DNA from: Streptomyces sp. AC555_RSS877
GTDB lineage: Bacteria; Actinomycetota; Actinomycetes; Streptomycetales; Streptomycetaceae
Length of the DNA stretch: 64,000 nucleotides
Direction of reading: 5' to 3'
Assembly: GCF_019049245.1 (NCBI RefSeq)
Contig: NZ_JAGMUK010000228.1
Coordinates: forward strand, 18,349-82,348
Shown: in pieces, positions 17,789 to 25,259 of the stretch
Numbering within the stretch: position 1 is the stretch's first letter
Layout: each line of letters begins with the position of its first letter
Made by a program: the position numbers and the translations under genes
Notes under the pieces: model-generated
The model's database searches: none
Told to the model about the DNA's origin: nothing
Seen by the model: the letters and a program-made list of their open reading frames with translations, nothing else

Positions 17789-17830
17789 GGAACTTTGTCA
17801 TCCGTGCAGGGAACTTTGTCAGTAGTGCAC
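17789..17830. promoter_or_regulatory. Two 21-bp direct repeats, candidate AraC-family binding site
   Basis: GGAACTTTGTCA-tcc-GTGCAG at 17789-17809 and GGAACTTTGTCA-gta-GTGCAC at 17810-17830, period exactly 21 bp. AraC-type regulators classically bind direct repeats about two helical turns apart. The site lies between the divergent secreted-protein and AraC genes. An alternative reading is a remnant of insertion-sequence ends. The rest of the 360-bp spacer shows nothing else. Confidence 0.5.
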
Positions 17831-18012
17831 CGCCTCAAGTTGACGCTGAATCAGGTGAGGGTCCTGTGTGTGCCCCGTGAAGCCGTTGCGCAGCGAGATC
17901 GAATCCGGCCAAACTGATGTCTGAACCGTCCGTGTCGAGGGGGACTTGTGGGGGAACGGGCCGAGGTACTGTCAGGCCGGCTCTGTGACCGACACGGACG
18001 AGGATCTGCCTC

Positions 18013-18981
18013 ATGAGCCCGGTCCTGGACACCGCGTTCATACCGCCGCGGGACCGGGAGGAAGTGATCCGGAACGCGGTGTGGGAATCCATGGTGGCGG
18101 TCGATATCGACCACCGTCCTGCGGCTGAGGACATCTCCGTTCGCATAGGGCTCGGCACCGTGGGGCCCATCAGGATCTGTTCGGCGCGGGCGACCCCGGC
18201 CACTCTCCGTCGGACGGAGCGGCTCGCCCGAAAGGACGAGGAGCCGGCCGTCACTCTCGGTGTTCAGATGACAGGCAGCAGCGTGGTGGTGCAGAACGGT
18301 CGCGAGTGCCTGCTGAGGCCGGGGGAATTCGCCGTCTACGAATCGATCGCTCCCTACACACATCTCTTCGACGAGGGAGTCGACTACCGCTTCATCCGTT
18401 TCCCCCGCGCGGCACTCGCGCTCCCCGACCGGTTGCTCCGGGACGTCACTGCGGTCCCGCTGGGATCCGACAACCCCGTTGCGCGCCTCGCCTTCACATA
18501 CTTTGCCCAACTGGCCGTCAGCGACGACTTGCACCAGGGTGTGCACGCCGACGCCGTCGTGCAACCCAGCGTCGAACTCCTCCGTGCCGTCCTGACGTCC
18601 CAGCACGGCAACTCCAGCCTGACCAAGGGGCCGTTGGAGGCGACACTCAGCCTGCGGATCACTCGATACATCCGGGAGCACCTGGCTGATCCCGATCTGT
18701 CGGCGGCACGGATCGCCGCAGCACACAGCATCTCCGTGCGTCATCTCTACGCTGTGCTGTCCCGGTCGGGCATCAGCCTCGGAGACTGGATCCGTACACA
18801 CCGCCTGGCCGAATGCAGGCGAGAGCTGGCCGGCCCGAACGGGCGGCTGCGGACCATCGAAGCGATAGGACGACGGTGGGGCTTCGCGGACGCCACCCAC
18901 TTCAGCAAGGTGTTCAAACAGACGTACGGAATCTCGCCTCGGGCCTGGCGCGACCAGAACCACCCCCGCTCCTTGGCGTGA
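18013..18981 (+). CDS. AraC-family transcriptional regulator
   Basis: 322 residues from ATG 18013. An N-terminal cupin-like ligand domain (LGVQMTGSSVVVQNGREC, LLRPGEFAVYESIAPYTHLF) precedes a C-terminal AraC double helix-turn-helix (DLSAARIAAAHSISVRHLYA and RTIEAIGRRWGFADATHFSK) ending VFKQTYGISPRAWRD. This is the architecture of the AraC_binding_2 regulators common in Streptomyces. Divergent from the secreted-protein gene and probably its regulator through the 17789 repeats. Both genes lie between inverted IS ends and may have arrived together. Confidence 0.88.
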   Translation: MSPVLDTAFIPPRDREEVIRNAVWESMVAVDIDHRPAAEDISVRIGLGTVGPIRICSARATPATLRRTERLARKDEEPAVTLGVQMTGSSVVVQNGRECLLRPGEFAVYESIAPYTHLFDEGVDYRFIRFPRAALALPDRLLRDVTAVPLGSDNPVARLAFTYFAQLAVSDDLHQGVHADAVVQPSVELLRAVLTSQHGNSSLTKGPLEATLSLRITRYIREHLADPDLSAARIAAAHSISVRHLYAVLSRSGISLGDWIRTHRLAECRRELAGPNGRLRTIEAIGRRWGFADATHFSKVFKQTYGISPRAWRDQNHPRSLA

Positions 18982-19053
18982 TGATCGCCGCGCGGCCGCG
19001 TTTCGCGTGACCGACCTTGGACGCTCGGTCTCGGGCTGGGGTCAGGCGACCAG

Positions 19054-19097
19054 TGAGGTCGGTGCATCGTGAAAGCTGCACGTCAGATGGTCTGGTG
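19054..19097 (-). repeat. 44-bp repeat, copy 2 (inverted, perfect)
   Basis: Reverse complement of 16235-16278 over 44 bp with no mismatch seen. With the IS ends outside it, this gives a nested pair of inverted repeats around the AraC/secreted-protein cargo. Confidence 0.8.
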
Positions 19098-19213
19098 CCG
19101 TGCATCGTAAGGCGCCGGAGCGGCCTCGTGGCGGAGCCACGTGGGCGTTTCGGCAACGCGGCGAGGTGCGGTGCCAGGCCGCGCGACCCGGACGGGCATA
19201 GTGAAAGGACCCC

Positions 19214-19324
19214 TTAGTCCAGCGACAAGGTCATCCGTCAGCGGGTGACTTCCCGGTTTGTCAGCACGAGCAGGGCTGCCGTCAGGGCCCTCGGCGAGAC
19301 CGTTGTTTTTTCTTCACGCCAAAC
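19214..19324 (-). mobile_element. Internally deleted IS5-like element (about 111 bp)
   Basis: On the minus strand it starts GTTTGGCGTGAAGAAAA, matches the left 40-odd bp of the 15340 element, then jumps near 19277-19285 to the last ~60 bp of the transposase (CTGCTCGTGCTGACAAACC to GCTGGACTAA). Both ends are retained without the transposase, so it is MITE-like and could be mobilised by a related enzyme. Inverted relative to the 15340 copy. Confidence 0.75.
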
Positions 19325-19368
19325 TCAACTGCCGCCGGGGGCCCGCCAGTTACGGCCGGCTCACGCGG

Positions 19369-19803
19369 TCACGGACGTGCGGTGAACCGCCCGTCGCCCC
19401 GCTTGTGCAGCCAGCCGCGGTCGGCGAGCTTGGTCATCTTCGCTCGCAGAGGTTCCAGCTTGCGGCGCACCGAGGCGTTCAGGCCCAGCCGCTCGCCGAC
19501 CGCCCTGACCTGCACCGGGCCGTCGGCCTCCCGCACGATCGTCAGGATCTTGCGGTAGTCGCCGGGCAGCGCGCCCTCATCGGCCGCGTCGCTGCGGGAT
19601 GAGCAGCACTGCCCGCCCGGCCACCTTCGCCGATACCGGAGCGACAGCCTCGGTGTTGGCCTGGACCTGCTTGGCTTCAACACCCGCTCCGCGATCGCCA
19701 GTTCGTCCCGCTCGACCTGGACCTCCTGAAGCTGCTTGGTCAACTCCTCGGCGAGGGCATCCAGTTCGCTCCGGCGAGCGGTGATCCACTGCCGCTCCTG
19801 CAT
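19369..19803 (-). pseudogene. Conserved Streptomyces coiled-coil/winged-helix protein with two compensating frameshifts
   Basis: 144 codons. The N-terminus MQERQWITARRSELDALAEE continues as a coiled coil, and the C-terminus reads DYRKILTIVREADGPVQVRA...KLADRGWLHKRGDGRFTARP, as in a multi-copy Streptomyces family I recall from mobile regions. The middle, after AERVLK, reads PSRSRPTPRLSLRYRRRW; the neighbouring frame reads QVQANTEAVAPVSAKVAGRA and VLLIPQR, which is the family sequence. Two compensating indels (near 19674 and 19590) therefore scramble about 30 residues. Upstream DNA to 20088 holds only the third 44-bp repeat. Confidence 0.6.
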
Positions 19804-19970
19804 CCCGGGCCCTCTCGCGATCTCGTGGCGTGCCGACCTGCCGGCGGGTCGTGGCGGGAGCAGGTCGCGGGCGCAGCCGAACCCGGCATCCCGCCGGAAC
19901 CGGACCCGCCCGATGATCTACACCAAGGTCATCTGCCGCCGACCGGCGCGAGTACCCCACTCGTCATTCA

Positions 19971-20012
19971 CACCAGACCCGCGACCTGCGACTTCACGAT
20001 GCACACCGCTCA
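19971..20012 (+). repeat. 44-bp repeat, degenerate copy 3
   Basis: CACCAGACCCGCGACCTGCG... ...TTCACGATGCACACCGCTCA: same start, middle and end as 16235-16278 with several substitutions and a small deletion. Confidence 0.5.
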
Positions 20013-20088
20013 AAGGGGACGCACAGGCTTCTCGGGCGGTGTGGGGCCCGTTCCTCCCGGCCGACGCGGGGTTCCCGGAGGGGGTTAG

Positions 20089-20103
20089 CTGACGTACCGT
20101 CAG
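20089..20103. promoter_or_regulatory. Regulon operator 5
   Basis: CTGACGTACCGTCAG, ending 4 bp before the DoxX ATG. There is no room for a ribosome site, which points to a leaderless transcript. Confidence 0.75.
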
Positions 20104-20107
20104 ATCC

Positions 20108-20557
20108 ATGGATTCGATCTGGCTCACCGGTGCGCAGTGGCTGGCCGTGCTGCGCATAGGGCTCGGGTTGTGGTGGCTGGAGAGCTGGCGGCACAAGGAC
20201 AAGAGGGCCTGGTTCGAGGGCGCCGGGATCGTCTGGGCCGCGGACGTGGCGGCGAAGCACCGGTGGAACGCGGTACGCAGCGGCTTCGACGTCGTCGTCA
20301 CGCCGTACCCGAAGGCCATGGCGTACGTCGTCGTCTACGCGGAGCTCGCCCTCGGCCTCGGGCTGATCCTCGGCTTCCTGACCCCGGTCGCCCTGGTCGG
20401 CGGACTGCTGCTGAATCTGCTCTACCTCGTGCTGATGATCCACGACTGGGCCGAGCAGGGGCAGAACTCGATGATGGCGCTGATCTCGGTGGTGGCGCTG
20501 TTCGGGATGTCCTGGCAGACGTGGTCGCTGGACAGCGCGCTGGGGCTGTTCCCGTGA
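20108..20557 (+). CDS. DoxX/TQO small-subunit-like membrane protein
   Basis: 149 residues from ATG 20108. Four hydrophobic segments (GLGLWWLESW, MAYVVVYAELALGLGLILG, FLTPVALVGGLLLNLLYLVL, MMALISVVALFGMSW) fit the DoxX fold. Members associate with quinone-linked oxidoreductases or redox homeostasis in the cytoplasmic membrane. Operator 5 abuts the start, placing it in the catabolic regulon. Its stop overlaps the DUF35 start (GTGA), so the two are translationally coupled. A specific role is not deducible. Confidence 0.78.
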   Translation: MDSIWLTGAQWLAVLRIGLGLWWLESWRHKDKRAWFEGAGIVWAADVAAKHRWNAVRSGFDVVVTPYPKAMAYVVVYAELALGLGLILGFLTPVALVGGLLLNLLYLVLMIHDWAEQGQNSMMALISVVALFGMSWQTWSLDSALGLFP

Positions 20558-20961
20558 GCGGGCGGTACGACGTCCCCGAGGCGGACGCCTTCACGCGGAC
20601 GTACTGGGACGCGGCGGCACAGGGGCGGTTGCTGATCCGGCGCTGCGGGGCGTGCGGACGGCCCCACCACTACCCGCGCGAGTTCTGCCCGCACTGCTGG
20701 AGCGAGGACGTGGACTGGGAGCGGGCGAGCGGCCGGGCCGCGCTCTACACCTGGTCCGTCGTCCACCGCAACGACCTGCCGCCCTTCGCCGCGCGCACCC
20801 CGTACGTCGCCGCCGTCGTCGACCTCGCCGAGGGGCCGCGCATGATGACGGAGATCGTGCGGTGCCCGCCCGACCGGCTGCGGGCCGGGATGGAACTGGA
20901 GGTCGCCTTCCGGGAGGGGATGCCGGTGTTCCGGCCGGTCGGGTTCGGGGGGAGTGTGTGA
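20554..20961 (+). CDS. DUF35 / OB-fold acyl-CoA-binding protein with zinc ribbon
   Basis: 135 residues from GTG 20554. The N-terminal zinc ribbon RRCGACGRPHHYPREFCPHC has two CxxC pairs; the OB-fold half follows (ALYTWSVVHRN, YVAAVVDLAEGPRMMTEIV). DUF35 proteins partner thiolase-like Ltp enzymes, for example in steroid side-chain aldolases, binding CoA and stabilising the complex. The probable partner here is the Ltp at 23946. Coupled to DoxX by a 4-bp overlap. Confidence 0.85.
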   Translation: MSGRYDVPEADAFTRTYWDAAAQGRLLIRRCGACGRPHHYPREFCPHCWSEDVDWERASGRAALYTWSVVHRNDLPPFAARTPYVAAVVDLAEGPRMMTEIVRCPPDRLRAGMELEVAFREGMPVFRPVGFGGSV

Positions 20962-21159
20962 GGTGTGAGGTCGGGAGCCTCTGCGGTTCCGGGCGCACAG
21001 GTGACCCCGAGCGGCTTCGGCGGGTTCGGGATGCCTGCGTGAGTCCGGTTCGCCGGGTGCACGTTGCGCGACCGAGGCCGGGCGGCTTCGGTGGGCCGTG
21101 GACGCACCGATGATCCCGAGCGGCTTCGGCGGGGCACGTCGAGGGGCTTCAATGGGCCG

Positions 21160-21765
21160 ATGACCCAAGTCGACGACCAGCACGGCAGCCGCACCCGCCC
21201 CTTCCCCGACCTGCACGGCCCCGGTATACGCCTGCGCCCCTGGGACCCCCGGTCCGAAGCCGACGTCGCGGCCTGGCTGCGCGGCATCACGGAAGCGGAG
21301 TTCCGGCGCTGGAACACACCGCTCAGGCCGGTCACCGACCTCGAGGGCGCCCGTGAGTCACTGCGCTCCAGGGCCGTACAGGCGGTGGAGGGCGTCTCGG
21401 TGTCGTACTGCGTGGCGGACGCCGAGACCGGTACGGCTCTGGGGCACATCGGCGTCAACGCGATCGACCACGACCTGCGCCTCGCCCGCGTCGGCTACTG
21501 GGTCCTCCCCGAGGCCCGCGGCCGTCGCGTCGCCACCGGCGCCCTCGCCCTCACCGCCCGCTGGGCGCTCACCGACCTCGGCCTCCACCGCCTCGAACTC
21601 GGTCACGCCGTCGGCCACGACGCCTCTTGCAGGGTCGCCGAGCGGTGCGGGTTCCGCTACGAGGGCACGCTGCGGGACGCGATGTTCGAGGCGGGCCGCA
21701 CGGACGCCTTCCGGGACGTACACCTGCACGCACGCCTGGCGACGGACCCCGAGCCGGAGTCGTAG
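21160..21765 (+). CDS. GNAT N-acetyltransferase (RimJ/RimL type)
   Basis: 201 residues from ATG 21160; the frame is open further upstream but only into a repeat-like GGCTTCGGCGG region. The acetyl-CoA pyrophosphate loop is PEARGRRVATGALALTARW; C-terminal RLELGHAVGHDASCRVAERCGFRYEGTLR is the RimJ/RimL signature. It would acetylate an N-terminal or small-molecule amine. It ends 4 bp before a second GNAT gene and forms a two-gene unit with it. No regulon palindrome; probably unrelated to the catabolic genes. Confidence 0.82.
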   Translation: MTQVDDQHGSRTRPFPDLHGPGIRLRPWDPRSEADVAAWLRGITEAEFRRWNTPLRPVTDLEGARESLRSRAVQAVEGVSVSYCVADAETGTALGHIGVNAIDHDLRLARVGYWVLPEARGRRVATGALALTARWALTDLGLHRLELGHAVGHDASCRVAERCGFRYEGTLRDAMFEAGRTDAFRDVHLHARLATDPEPES

Positions 21766-21769
21766 CACG

Positions 21770-22681
21770 ATGCGACCCGACGACCGGCCCGGCGCCGCGG
21801 GCACCTGGCACCGCACCGAAGACCTCGACCGCTTCCTCGCCCGCGCCGGAGCCTTCCTGCGCTCCCGGCCCGCCCTGCACACGGTCGCGCTGACGGTGAC
21901 CGAGAAGCTTCGCACCCGCGGCCCGTTCGCCTGCGCCGACGGGCGGCCCGTGTTCGGCCTGCTGGAGCGGGACGGGGCCGTACGGGCCACCTACTTCCAG
22001 ACTCCTCCTCGCCGGTTGCACCTCACCGCCCTCACCGCGGAGGACGCCGACTCCCTCGCTGTTCATCTGGCCGGACTCGGCCGAACGGTCCCCGGCGTCG
22101 GAGCGGAGCGTGAGACCGCCGCCGCCTTCGCCGCGGCCTGGCAGACCCGCACGGGGGCCCGCGCCGCGCTCCGGCAGCGGCAGCGGCTGTACAGCCTCGG
22201 CACGCTGACCGTGCCGGAGCCGGCCCCGGCGGGGCGGGCACGGGTCGCCGGGGAAAGCGACCGGGCCCTCCTCGTGCGCTGGAAGGACGAGTTCACCGAG
22301 GCGATCGGCGCGAGCGTCGCCTCGAACGCCGAAGCCTGGGCCGACGCCCGTATCGCCTCCGGCGGCATCACCTTCTGGGAGACCCCGGACGGCACCCCCG
22401 TCTCCATGGCCGGGGTCACTCCGCCGGTCGCCGGCCAGGTCCGGGTCGCTCCCGTCTACACCCCGGCGCACCTGCGAGGCCGTGGCTACGCGGGGGCCGT
22501 CACCGCCGCGATCAGCCGGGTTGCTCGGGACGCCGGCGCGGACGAGGTGCTGCTCTTCACGGACCTGGCCAACCCGACCAGCAACGCGCTGTACCGGCGG
22601 ATCGGGTACCGGCCGGTGGCCGACTTCGCGGTGTACGCGTTCTCGGAGCGGAGGTTCTCGGAACGCGAATTCCCGGAGTAG
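21770..22681 (+). CDS. GNAT-family N-acetyltransferase, two-domain
   Basis: 303 residues from ATG 21770. The C-terminal half has a complete GNAT core: VRVAPVYTPAHLRGRGYAGAV (acetyl-CoA loop) and LLFTDLANPTSNALYRRIGYRPV. The N-terminal half resembles a degenerate GNAT-like domain (FACADGRPVFGLLERDGAV). Actinobacterial proteins of this shape are usually of unknown substrate. Follows the 21160 GNAT closely; convergent with the PNPOx gene 6 bp downstream. Confidence 0.8.
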   Translation: MRPDDRPGAAGTWHRTEDLDRFLARAGAFLRSRPALHTVALTVTEKLRTRGPFACADGRPVFGLLERDGAVRATYFQTPPRRLHLTALTAEDADSLAVHLAGLGRTVPGVGAERETAAAFAAAWQTRTGARAALRQRQRLYSLGTLTVPEPAPAGRARVAGESDRALLVRWKDEFTEAIGASVASNAEAWADARIASGGITFWETPDGTPVSMAGVTPPVAGQVRVAPVYTPAHLRGRGYAGAVTAAISRVARDAGADEVLLFTDLANPTSNALYRRIGYRPVADFAVYAFSERRFSEREFPE

Positions 22682-22686
22682 GCCCG

Positions 22687-23352
22687 TCAGGGCCAGAGCA
22701 GTTCCCTTGCCCAGGTGTCCTCTTCACGCCGGTACACCAGCCGTACGTGCTGCCGTCGCACGTCGCCCTGGAAGAACTCCACCTCCTGCGGCCGGAGGCG
22801 GTACAGCGTCCAGGAGGGCACCGGGGCCTCCGGTTCGCCCTGCGCCCGTTCCCAGGCGGCCTGAGAGACCCGCGCCAACTCGTCCAGCGAGGTGAGGACT
22901 TCGCTCTGCCGTCCGGTGAGGGCAGCGGCCAGCGCGCCGGTGGAGCGGGCGTGCAGATCCGCCTGGCCCTGCCCGGACGGGGCAGCCGTGACCGGGCCGC
23001 GGATGCGCACCTGGCGGCCGTGGACCGGCCAGTAGAAGCCGAGCGCGGCGTACGGGCGAGCGGTCAGCTGCGCGCCCTTGCGGCTGGTGACGTGGGTCGC
23101 GAAGGACCAGCCGTCCGCGTCGGCGCCGTGCAGCATCACGGTCCGTACGTCCGGCCGGCCCTCCGCGTCCGACGTGGCGAGGGACATGGTGTGCGGCTCG
23201 GTCTGCCCGGCCGCCACCACGTCGGCGAACCACGTGGTGAACAGGGGGAGGGGGTCGGCGGGGGCGGTGGTCGGGTCGAAGGCCGGCAGTGTGGTGACCT
23301 CCGGGTCCCACACCCGCAGCGACCTCAGCAGTTCGTGAAGATCTGTTCCCAT
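22687..23352 (-). CDS. Pyridoxamine 5'-phosphate oxidase-family protein (PhzG/PdxH-like)
   Basis: 221 residues from ATG 23352. The FMN-binding split barrel shows VRTVMLHGADADGWSFATHV and SRKGAQLTARPYAALGFYWP, and the C-terminal dimerisation block ends VEFFQGDVRRQHVRLVYRRE. The layout equals PdxH, though the R-x-H substrate-phosphate segment is altered (RRQHVRLVY), so it may be a PhzG-like oxidase rather than true PdxH. Same strand as the F420 oxidoreductase at 23379, 27 bp upstream; likely co-transcribed. Confidence 0.82.
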   Translation of the reverse strand: MGTDLHELLRSLRVWDPEVTTLPAFDPTTAPADPLPLFTTWFADVVAAGQTEPHTMSLATSDAEGRPDVRTVMLHGADADGWSFATHVTSRKGAQLTARPYAALGFYWPVHGRQVRIRGPVTAAPSGQGQADLHARSTGALAAALTGRQSEVLTSLDELARVSQAAWERAQGEPEAPVPSWTLYRLRPQEVEFFQGDVRRQHVRLVYRREEDTWARELLWP

Positions 23353-23378
23353 CCCCCGATTGTCGTGCCTGCCGTGCC

Positions 23379-23804
23379 TCAGACCGTACCGAGGTCCGAC
23401 GACACCCAGCGCTCGGGCCGCATCCGGATCACGACCTGCTCGCCGTACTCCTTCCAGGCCACGTCGACGTACCCGTCCACCTTGTCGGCCGGGAGGTAGC
23501 GCGCGGAGATCTCCCGGAGCTGCTCGATGGTGGCGGGGGTCGTCTCGATGACCGGACCCTCGACCGACACGTACCGGATGGTGGGTTCCAGCCGGTCGAC
23601 CATGAGCGTGAACCGGCCCGCCGCACGGATCAGCTCGTTCTTGCGGGAGTCGAGCGCCGTCATGATCCACACCGTGCCGTCGGGCTCGTACTGGTACCAG
23701 ATGGGCACGGTCAGCGGAGCGCGTCCCGCTCCCGCGTCGACCGCGAGGGCGGCGATGTGCGGCTCGGCCAGGAACTTCTCACGTTCATCGCGGGTCAGGG
23801 CCAT
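23379..23804 (-). CDS. PPOX-class F420-dependent oxidoreductase
   Basis: 141 residues from ATG 23804. Split-barrel FDOR-B fold: FLAEPHIAALAVDAGAGRAP, LTVPIWYQYEPDGTVWIMT, RKNELIRAAGRFTLMVDRLE, ending VVIRMRPERWVSSDLGTV. The family reduces substrates with F420H2 in the cytoplasm. One of several putative deazaflavin enzymes in a window that also carries fbiC. Probably in a two-gene unit with the PNPOx-like gene. Confidence 0.82.
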   Translation of the reverse strand: MALTRDEREKFLAEPHIAALAVDAGAGRAPLTVPIWYQYEPDGTVWIMTALDSRKNELIRAAGRFTLMVDRLEPTIRYVSVEGPVIETTPATIEQLREISARYLPADKVDGYVDVAWKEYGEQVVIRMRPERWVSSDLGTV

Positions 23805-23945
23805 GCGATCTCCTCCGGCGGCTCGGGCGTCATCGTCCTGTGTCAGCCCAACGCCATTCGGCGTAGCCTCTGTTCCCGCCCGACGGGGCTTGCACCAACC
23901 GCCCGAAGGAACCGCACAGCAGGTCTTGCCGACGGGCCTACGGAC

Positions 23946-25124
23946 CTACGGGCGAGTCCGCCCCAGCACCACCGTTCCCGAAGAGCAGAACCACCCGCCC
24001 GTCCCCGAGGCCACCGCCAGCTCCGGCAGCCGCCCGCCGTTCTTGCGCACCTGGCGGCCCTCCGCCTCGCCCCGTAGCTGACGTACTGCCTCCACCAGCA
24101 GGAACAGTCCTCGCATCCCGGGATGCTGGGCCGACAGTCCGCCCCCGTCCGTGTTCACCGGCAGGTCCCCGCCCTCGACCCTGAGCCGTCCCTTCTCGAC
24201 GAACGGCCCGCCCTCGCCCTTCGCGCAGAAGCCGAGGTCTTCGAGTGTCACCAGGGTCATGTACGTGAACGCGTCGTAGATCTCCGCGAAGTCGATCTCC
24301 TCCGGCCGCACCCCGGCCCGCTGGAAGGCCAGCCGGCCGCTCACCGCCGCCGGGGAGGTGGTGAAGTCGGGCCACTCCGACATGGCCGCGTGCGAGACGT
24401 GCTCGCCGGTGCCGAGGATCCACACGGGTGCCGTACGGCAGTCCCGTACGTACTCCTCGGCGGCGAGCAGCACCGCCGCCCCGCCGTCGGAGCGCAGGCA
24501 GCAGTGGAGTTTGGTGAAGGGGTCCGCGATCAGCGGGCCGGACTGGACGTCGTCGACCGTCACCGGGTCGCGGAACATCGCCTCGGGGTTCAGGGCGGCG
24601 TTCGCGCGGGCCTGGACGGCGACCTGCGCCAACTGCTCGATCGTCGTGCCGTGTTCGAGCATGTGGCGGCGGGCCGCCATGGCGTACTTGGCGATGAGCG
24701 TGTGGCCGTACGGCACCTCGAACTGGAGGGGGCCGCGGGCGCCGAAGGAGAGGGTGCCGGTCCGGCGGCCTGCCCTGATGTCCGCGCGGGCGGTCGAGCC
24801 GTATGCCAGCAGTACGGCGTTGGCGTGGCCGGCGGCGATCGCGTCCGCCGCGTGCGCCGCCATGACCTCCCACGTCGAGCCGCCCACCGATGTCGAGTCG
24901 ACCCAGGTGGGGCGCAGGCCCAGGTACTCGGCGACCTCCACGGGTGCGAGGGTGCCGGTGCCGGCCGAGGCGAAGCCGTCGACCACCTCCCTGCCGAGTC
25001 CCGCGTCGGCGAGGGCCCGGCGGGCCGCCTGGGCGTGCAGGGCGTACGGCGTCGCGTCGTCCACGCGGCCGCAGTCGGAGAGGGAGACGCCGACGATCGC
25101 CACGTTCCGGGATCCCGTCCTCAT
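23946..25124 (-). CDS. Thiolase-like lipid-transfer protein (SCP-x/Ltp), probable retro-aldolase
   Basis: 392 residues from ATG 25124; GTG about 25103 is an alternative. Thiolase fold with YDAFTYMTLVTLEDLGFCAKG and NTDGGGLSAQHPGMRG. The position of the thiolase nucleophilic cysteine reads DSTSVGGSTWEV (no Cys), while the YDAF tyrosine used by Ltp aldolases is kept. Such proteins with a DUF35 partner cleave beta-hydroxyacyl-CoA side chains by retro-aldol reaction. Operator 6 ends 4 bp from the ATG. The likely DUF35 partner is at 20554. Confidence 0.85.
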   Translation of the reverse strand: MRTGSRNVAIVGVSLSDCGRVDDATPYALHAQAARRALADAGLGREVVDGFASAGTGTLAPVEVAEYLGLRPTWVDSTSVGGSTWEVMAAHAADAIAAGHANAVLLAYGSTARADIRAGRRTGTLSFGARGPLQFEVPYGHTLIAKYAMAARRHMLEHGTTIEQLAQVAVQARANAALNPEAMFRDPVTVDDVQSGPLIADPFTKLHCCLRSDGGAAVLLAAEEYVRDCRTAPVWILGTGEHVSHAAMSEWPDFTTSPAAVSGRLAFQRAGVRPEEIDFAEIYDAFTYMTLVTLEDLGFCAKGEGGPFVEKGRLRVEGGDLPVNTDGGGLSAQHPGMRGLFLLVEAVRQLRGEAEGRQVRKNGGRLPELAVASGTGGWFCSSGTVVLGRTRP

Positions 25125-25128
25125 GAAT

Positions 25129-25143
25129 CTGACGGTACATCAG
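25129..25143. promoter_or_regulatory. Regulon operator 6
   Basis: CTGACGGTACATCAG (one mismatch from consensus), 4 bp upstream of the Ltp ATG and 73 bp centre-to-centre from operator 7 in the same divergent promoter region. Confidence 0.75.
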
Positions 25144-25201
25144 TTCTGGTGGTGGGCGGCAGGTGTCGCGGGGCTGGGCATCCGGCCCTCCCCGCCCTAA
25201 T

Positions 25202-25216
25202 ATGACGACCCGTCAG
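25202..25216. promoter_or_regulatory. Regulon operator 7
   Basis: ATGACGACCCGTCAG, 43 bp upstream of the acyl-CoA dehydrogenase ATG at 25260. Confidence 0.7.
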
Positions 25217-25259
25217 ATATCGATCCGGGTCTGGTGACGGACGGCTTCGAGGAGGGCCC

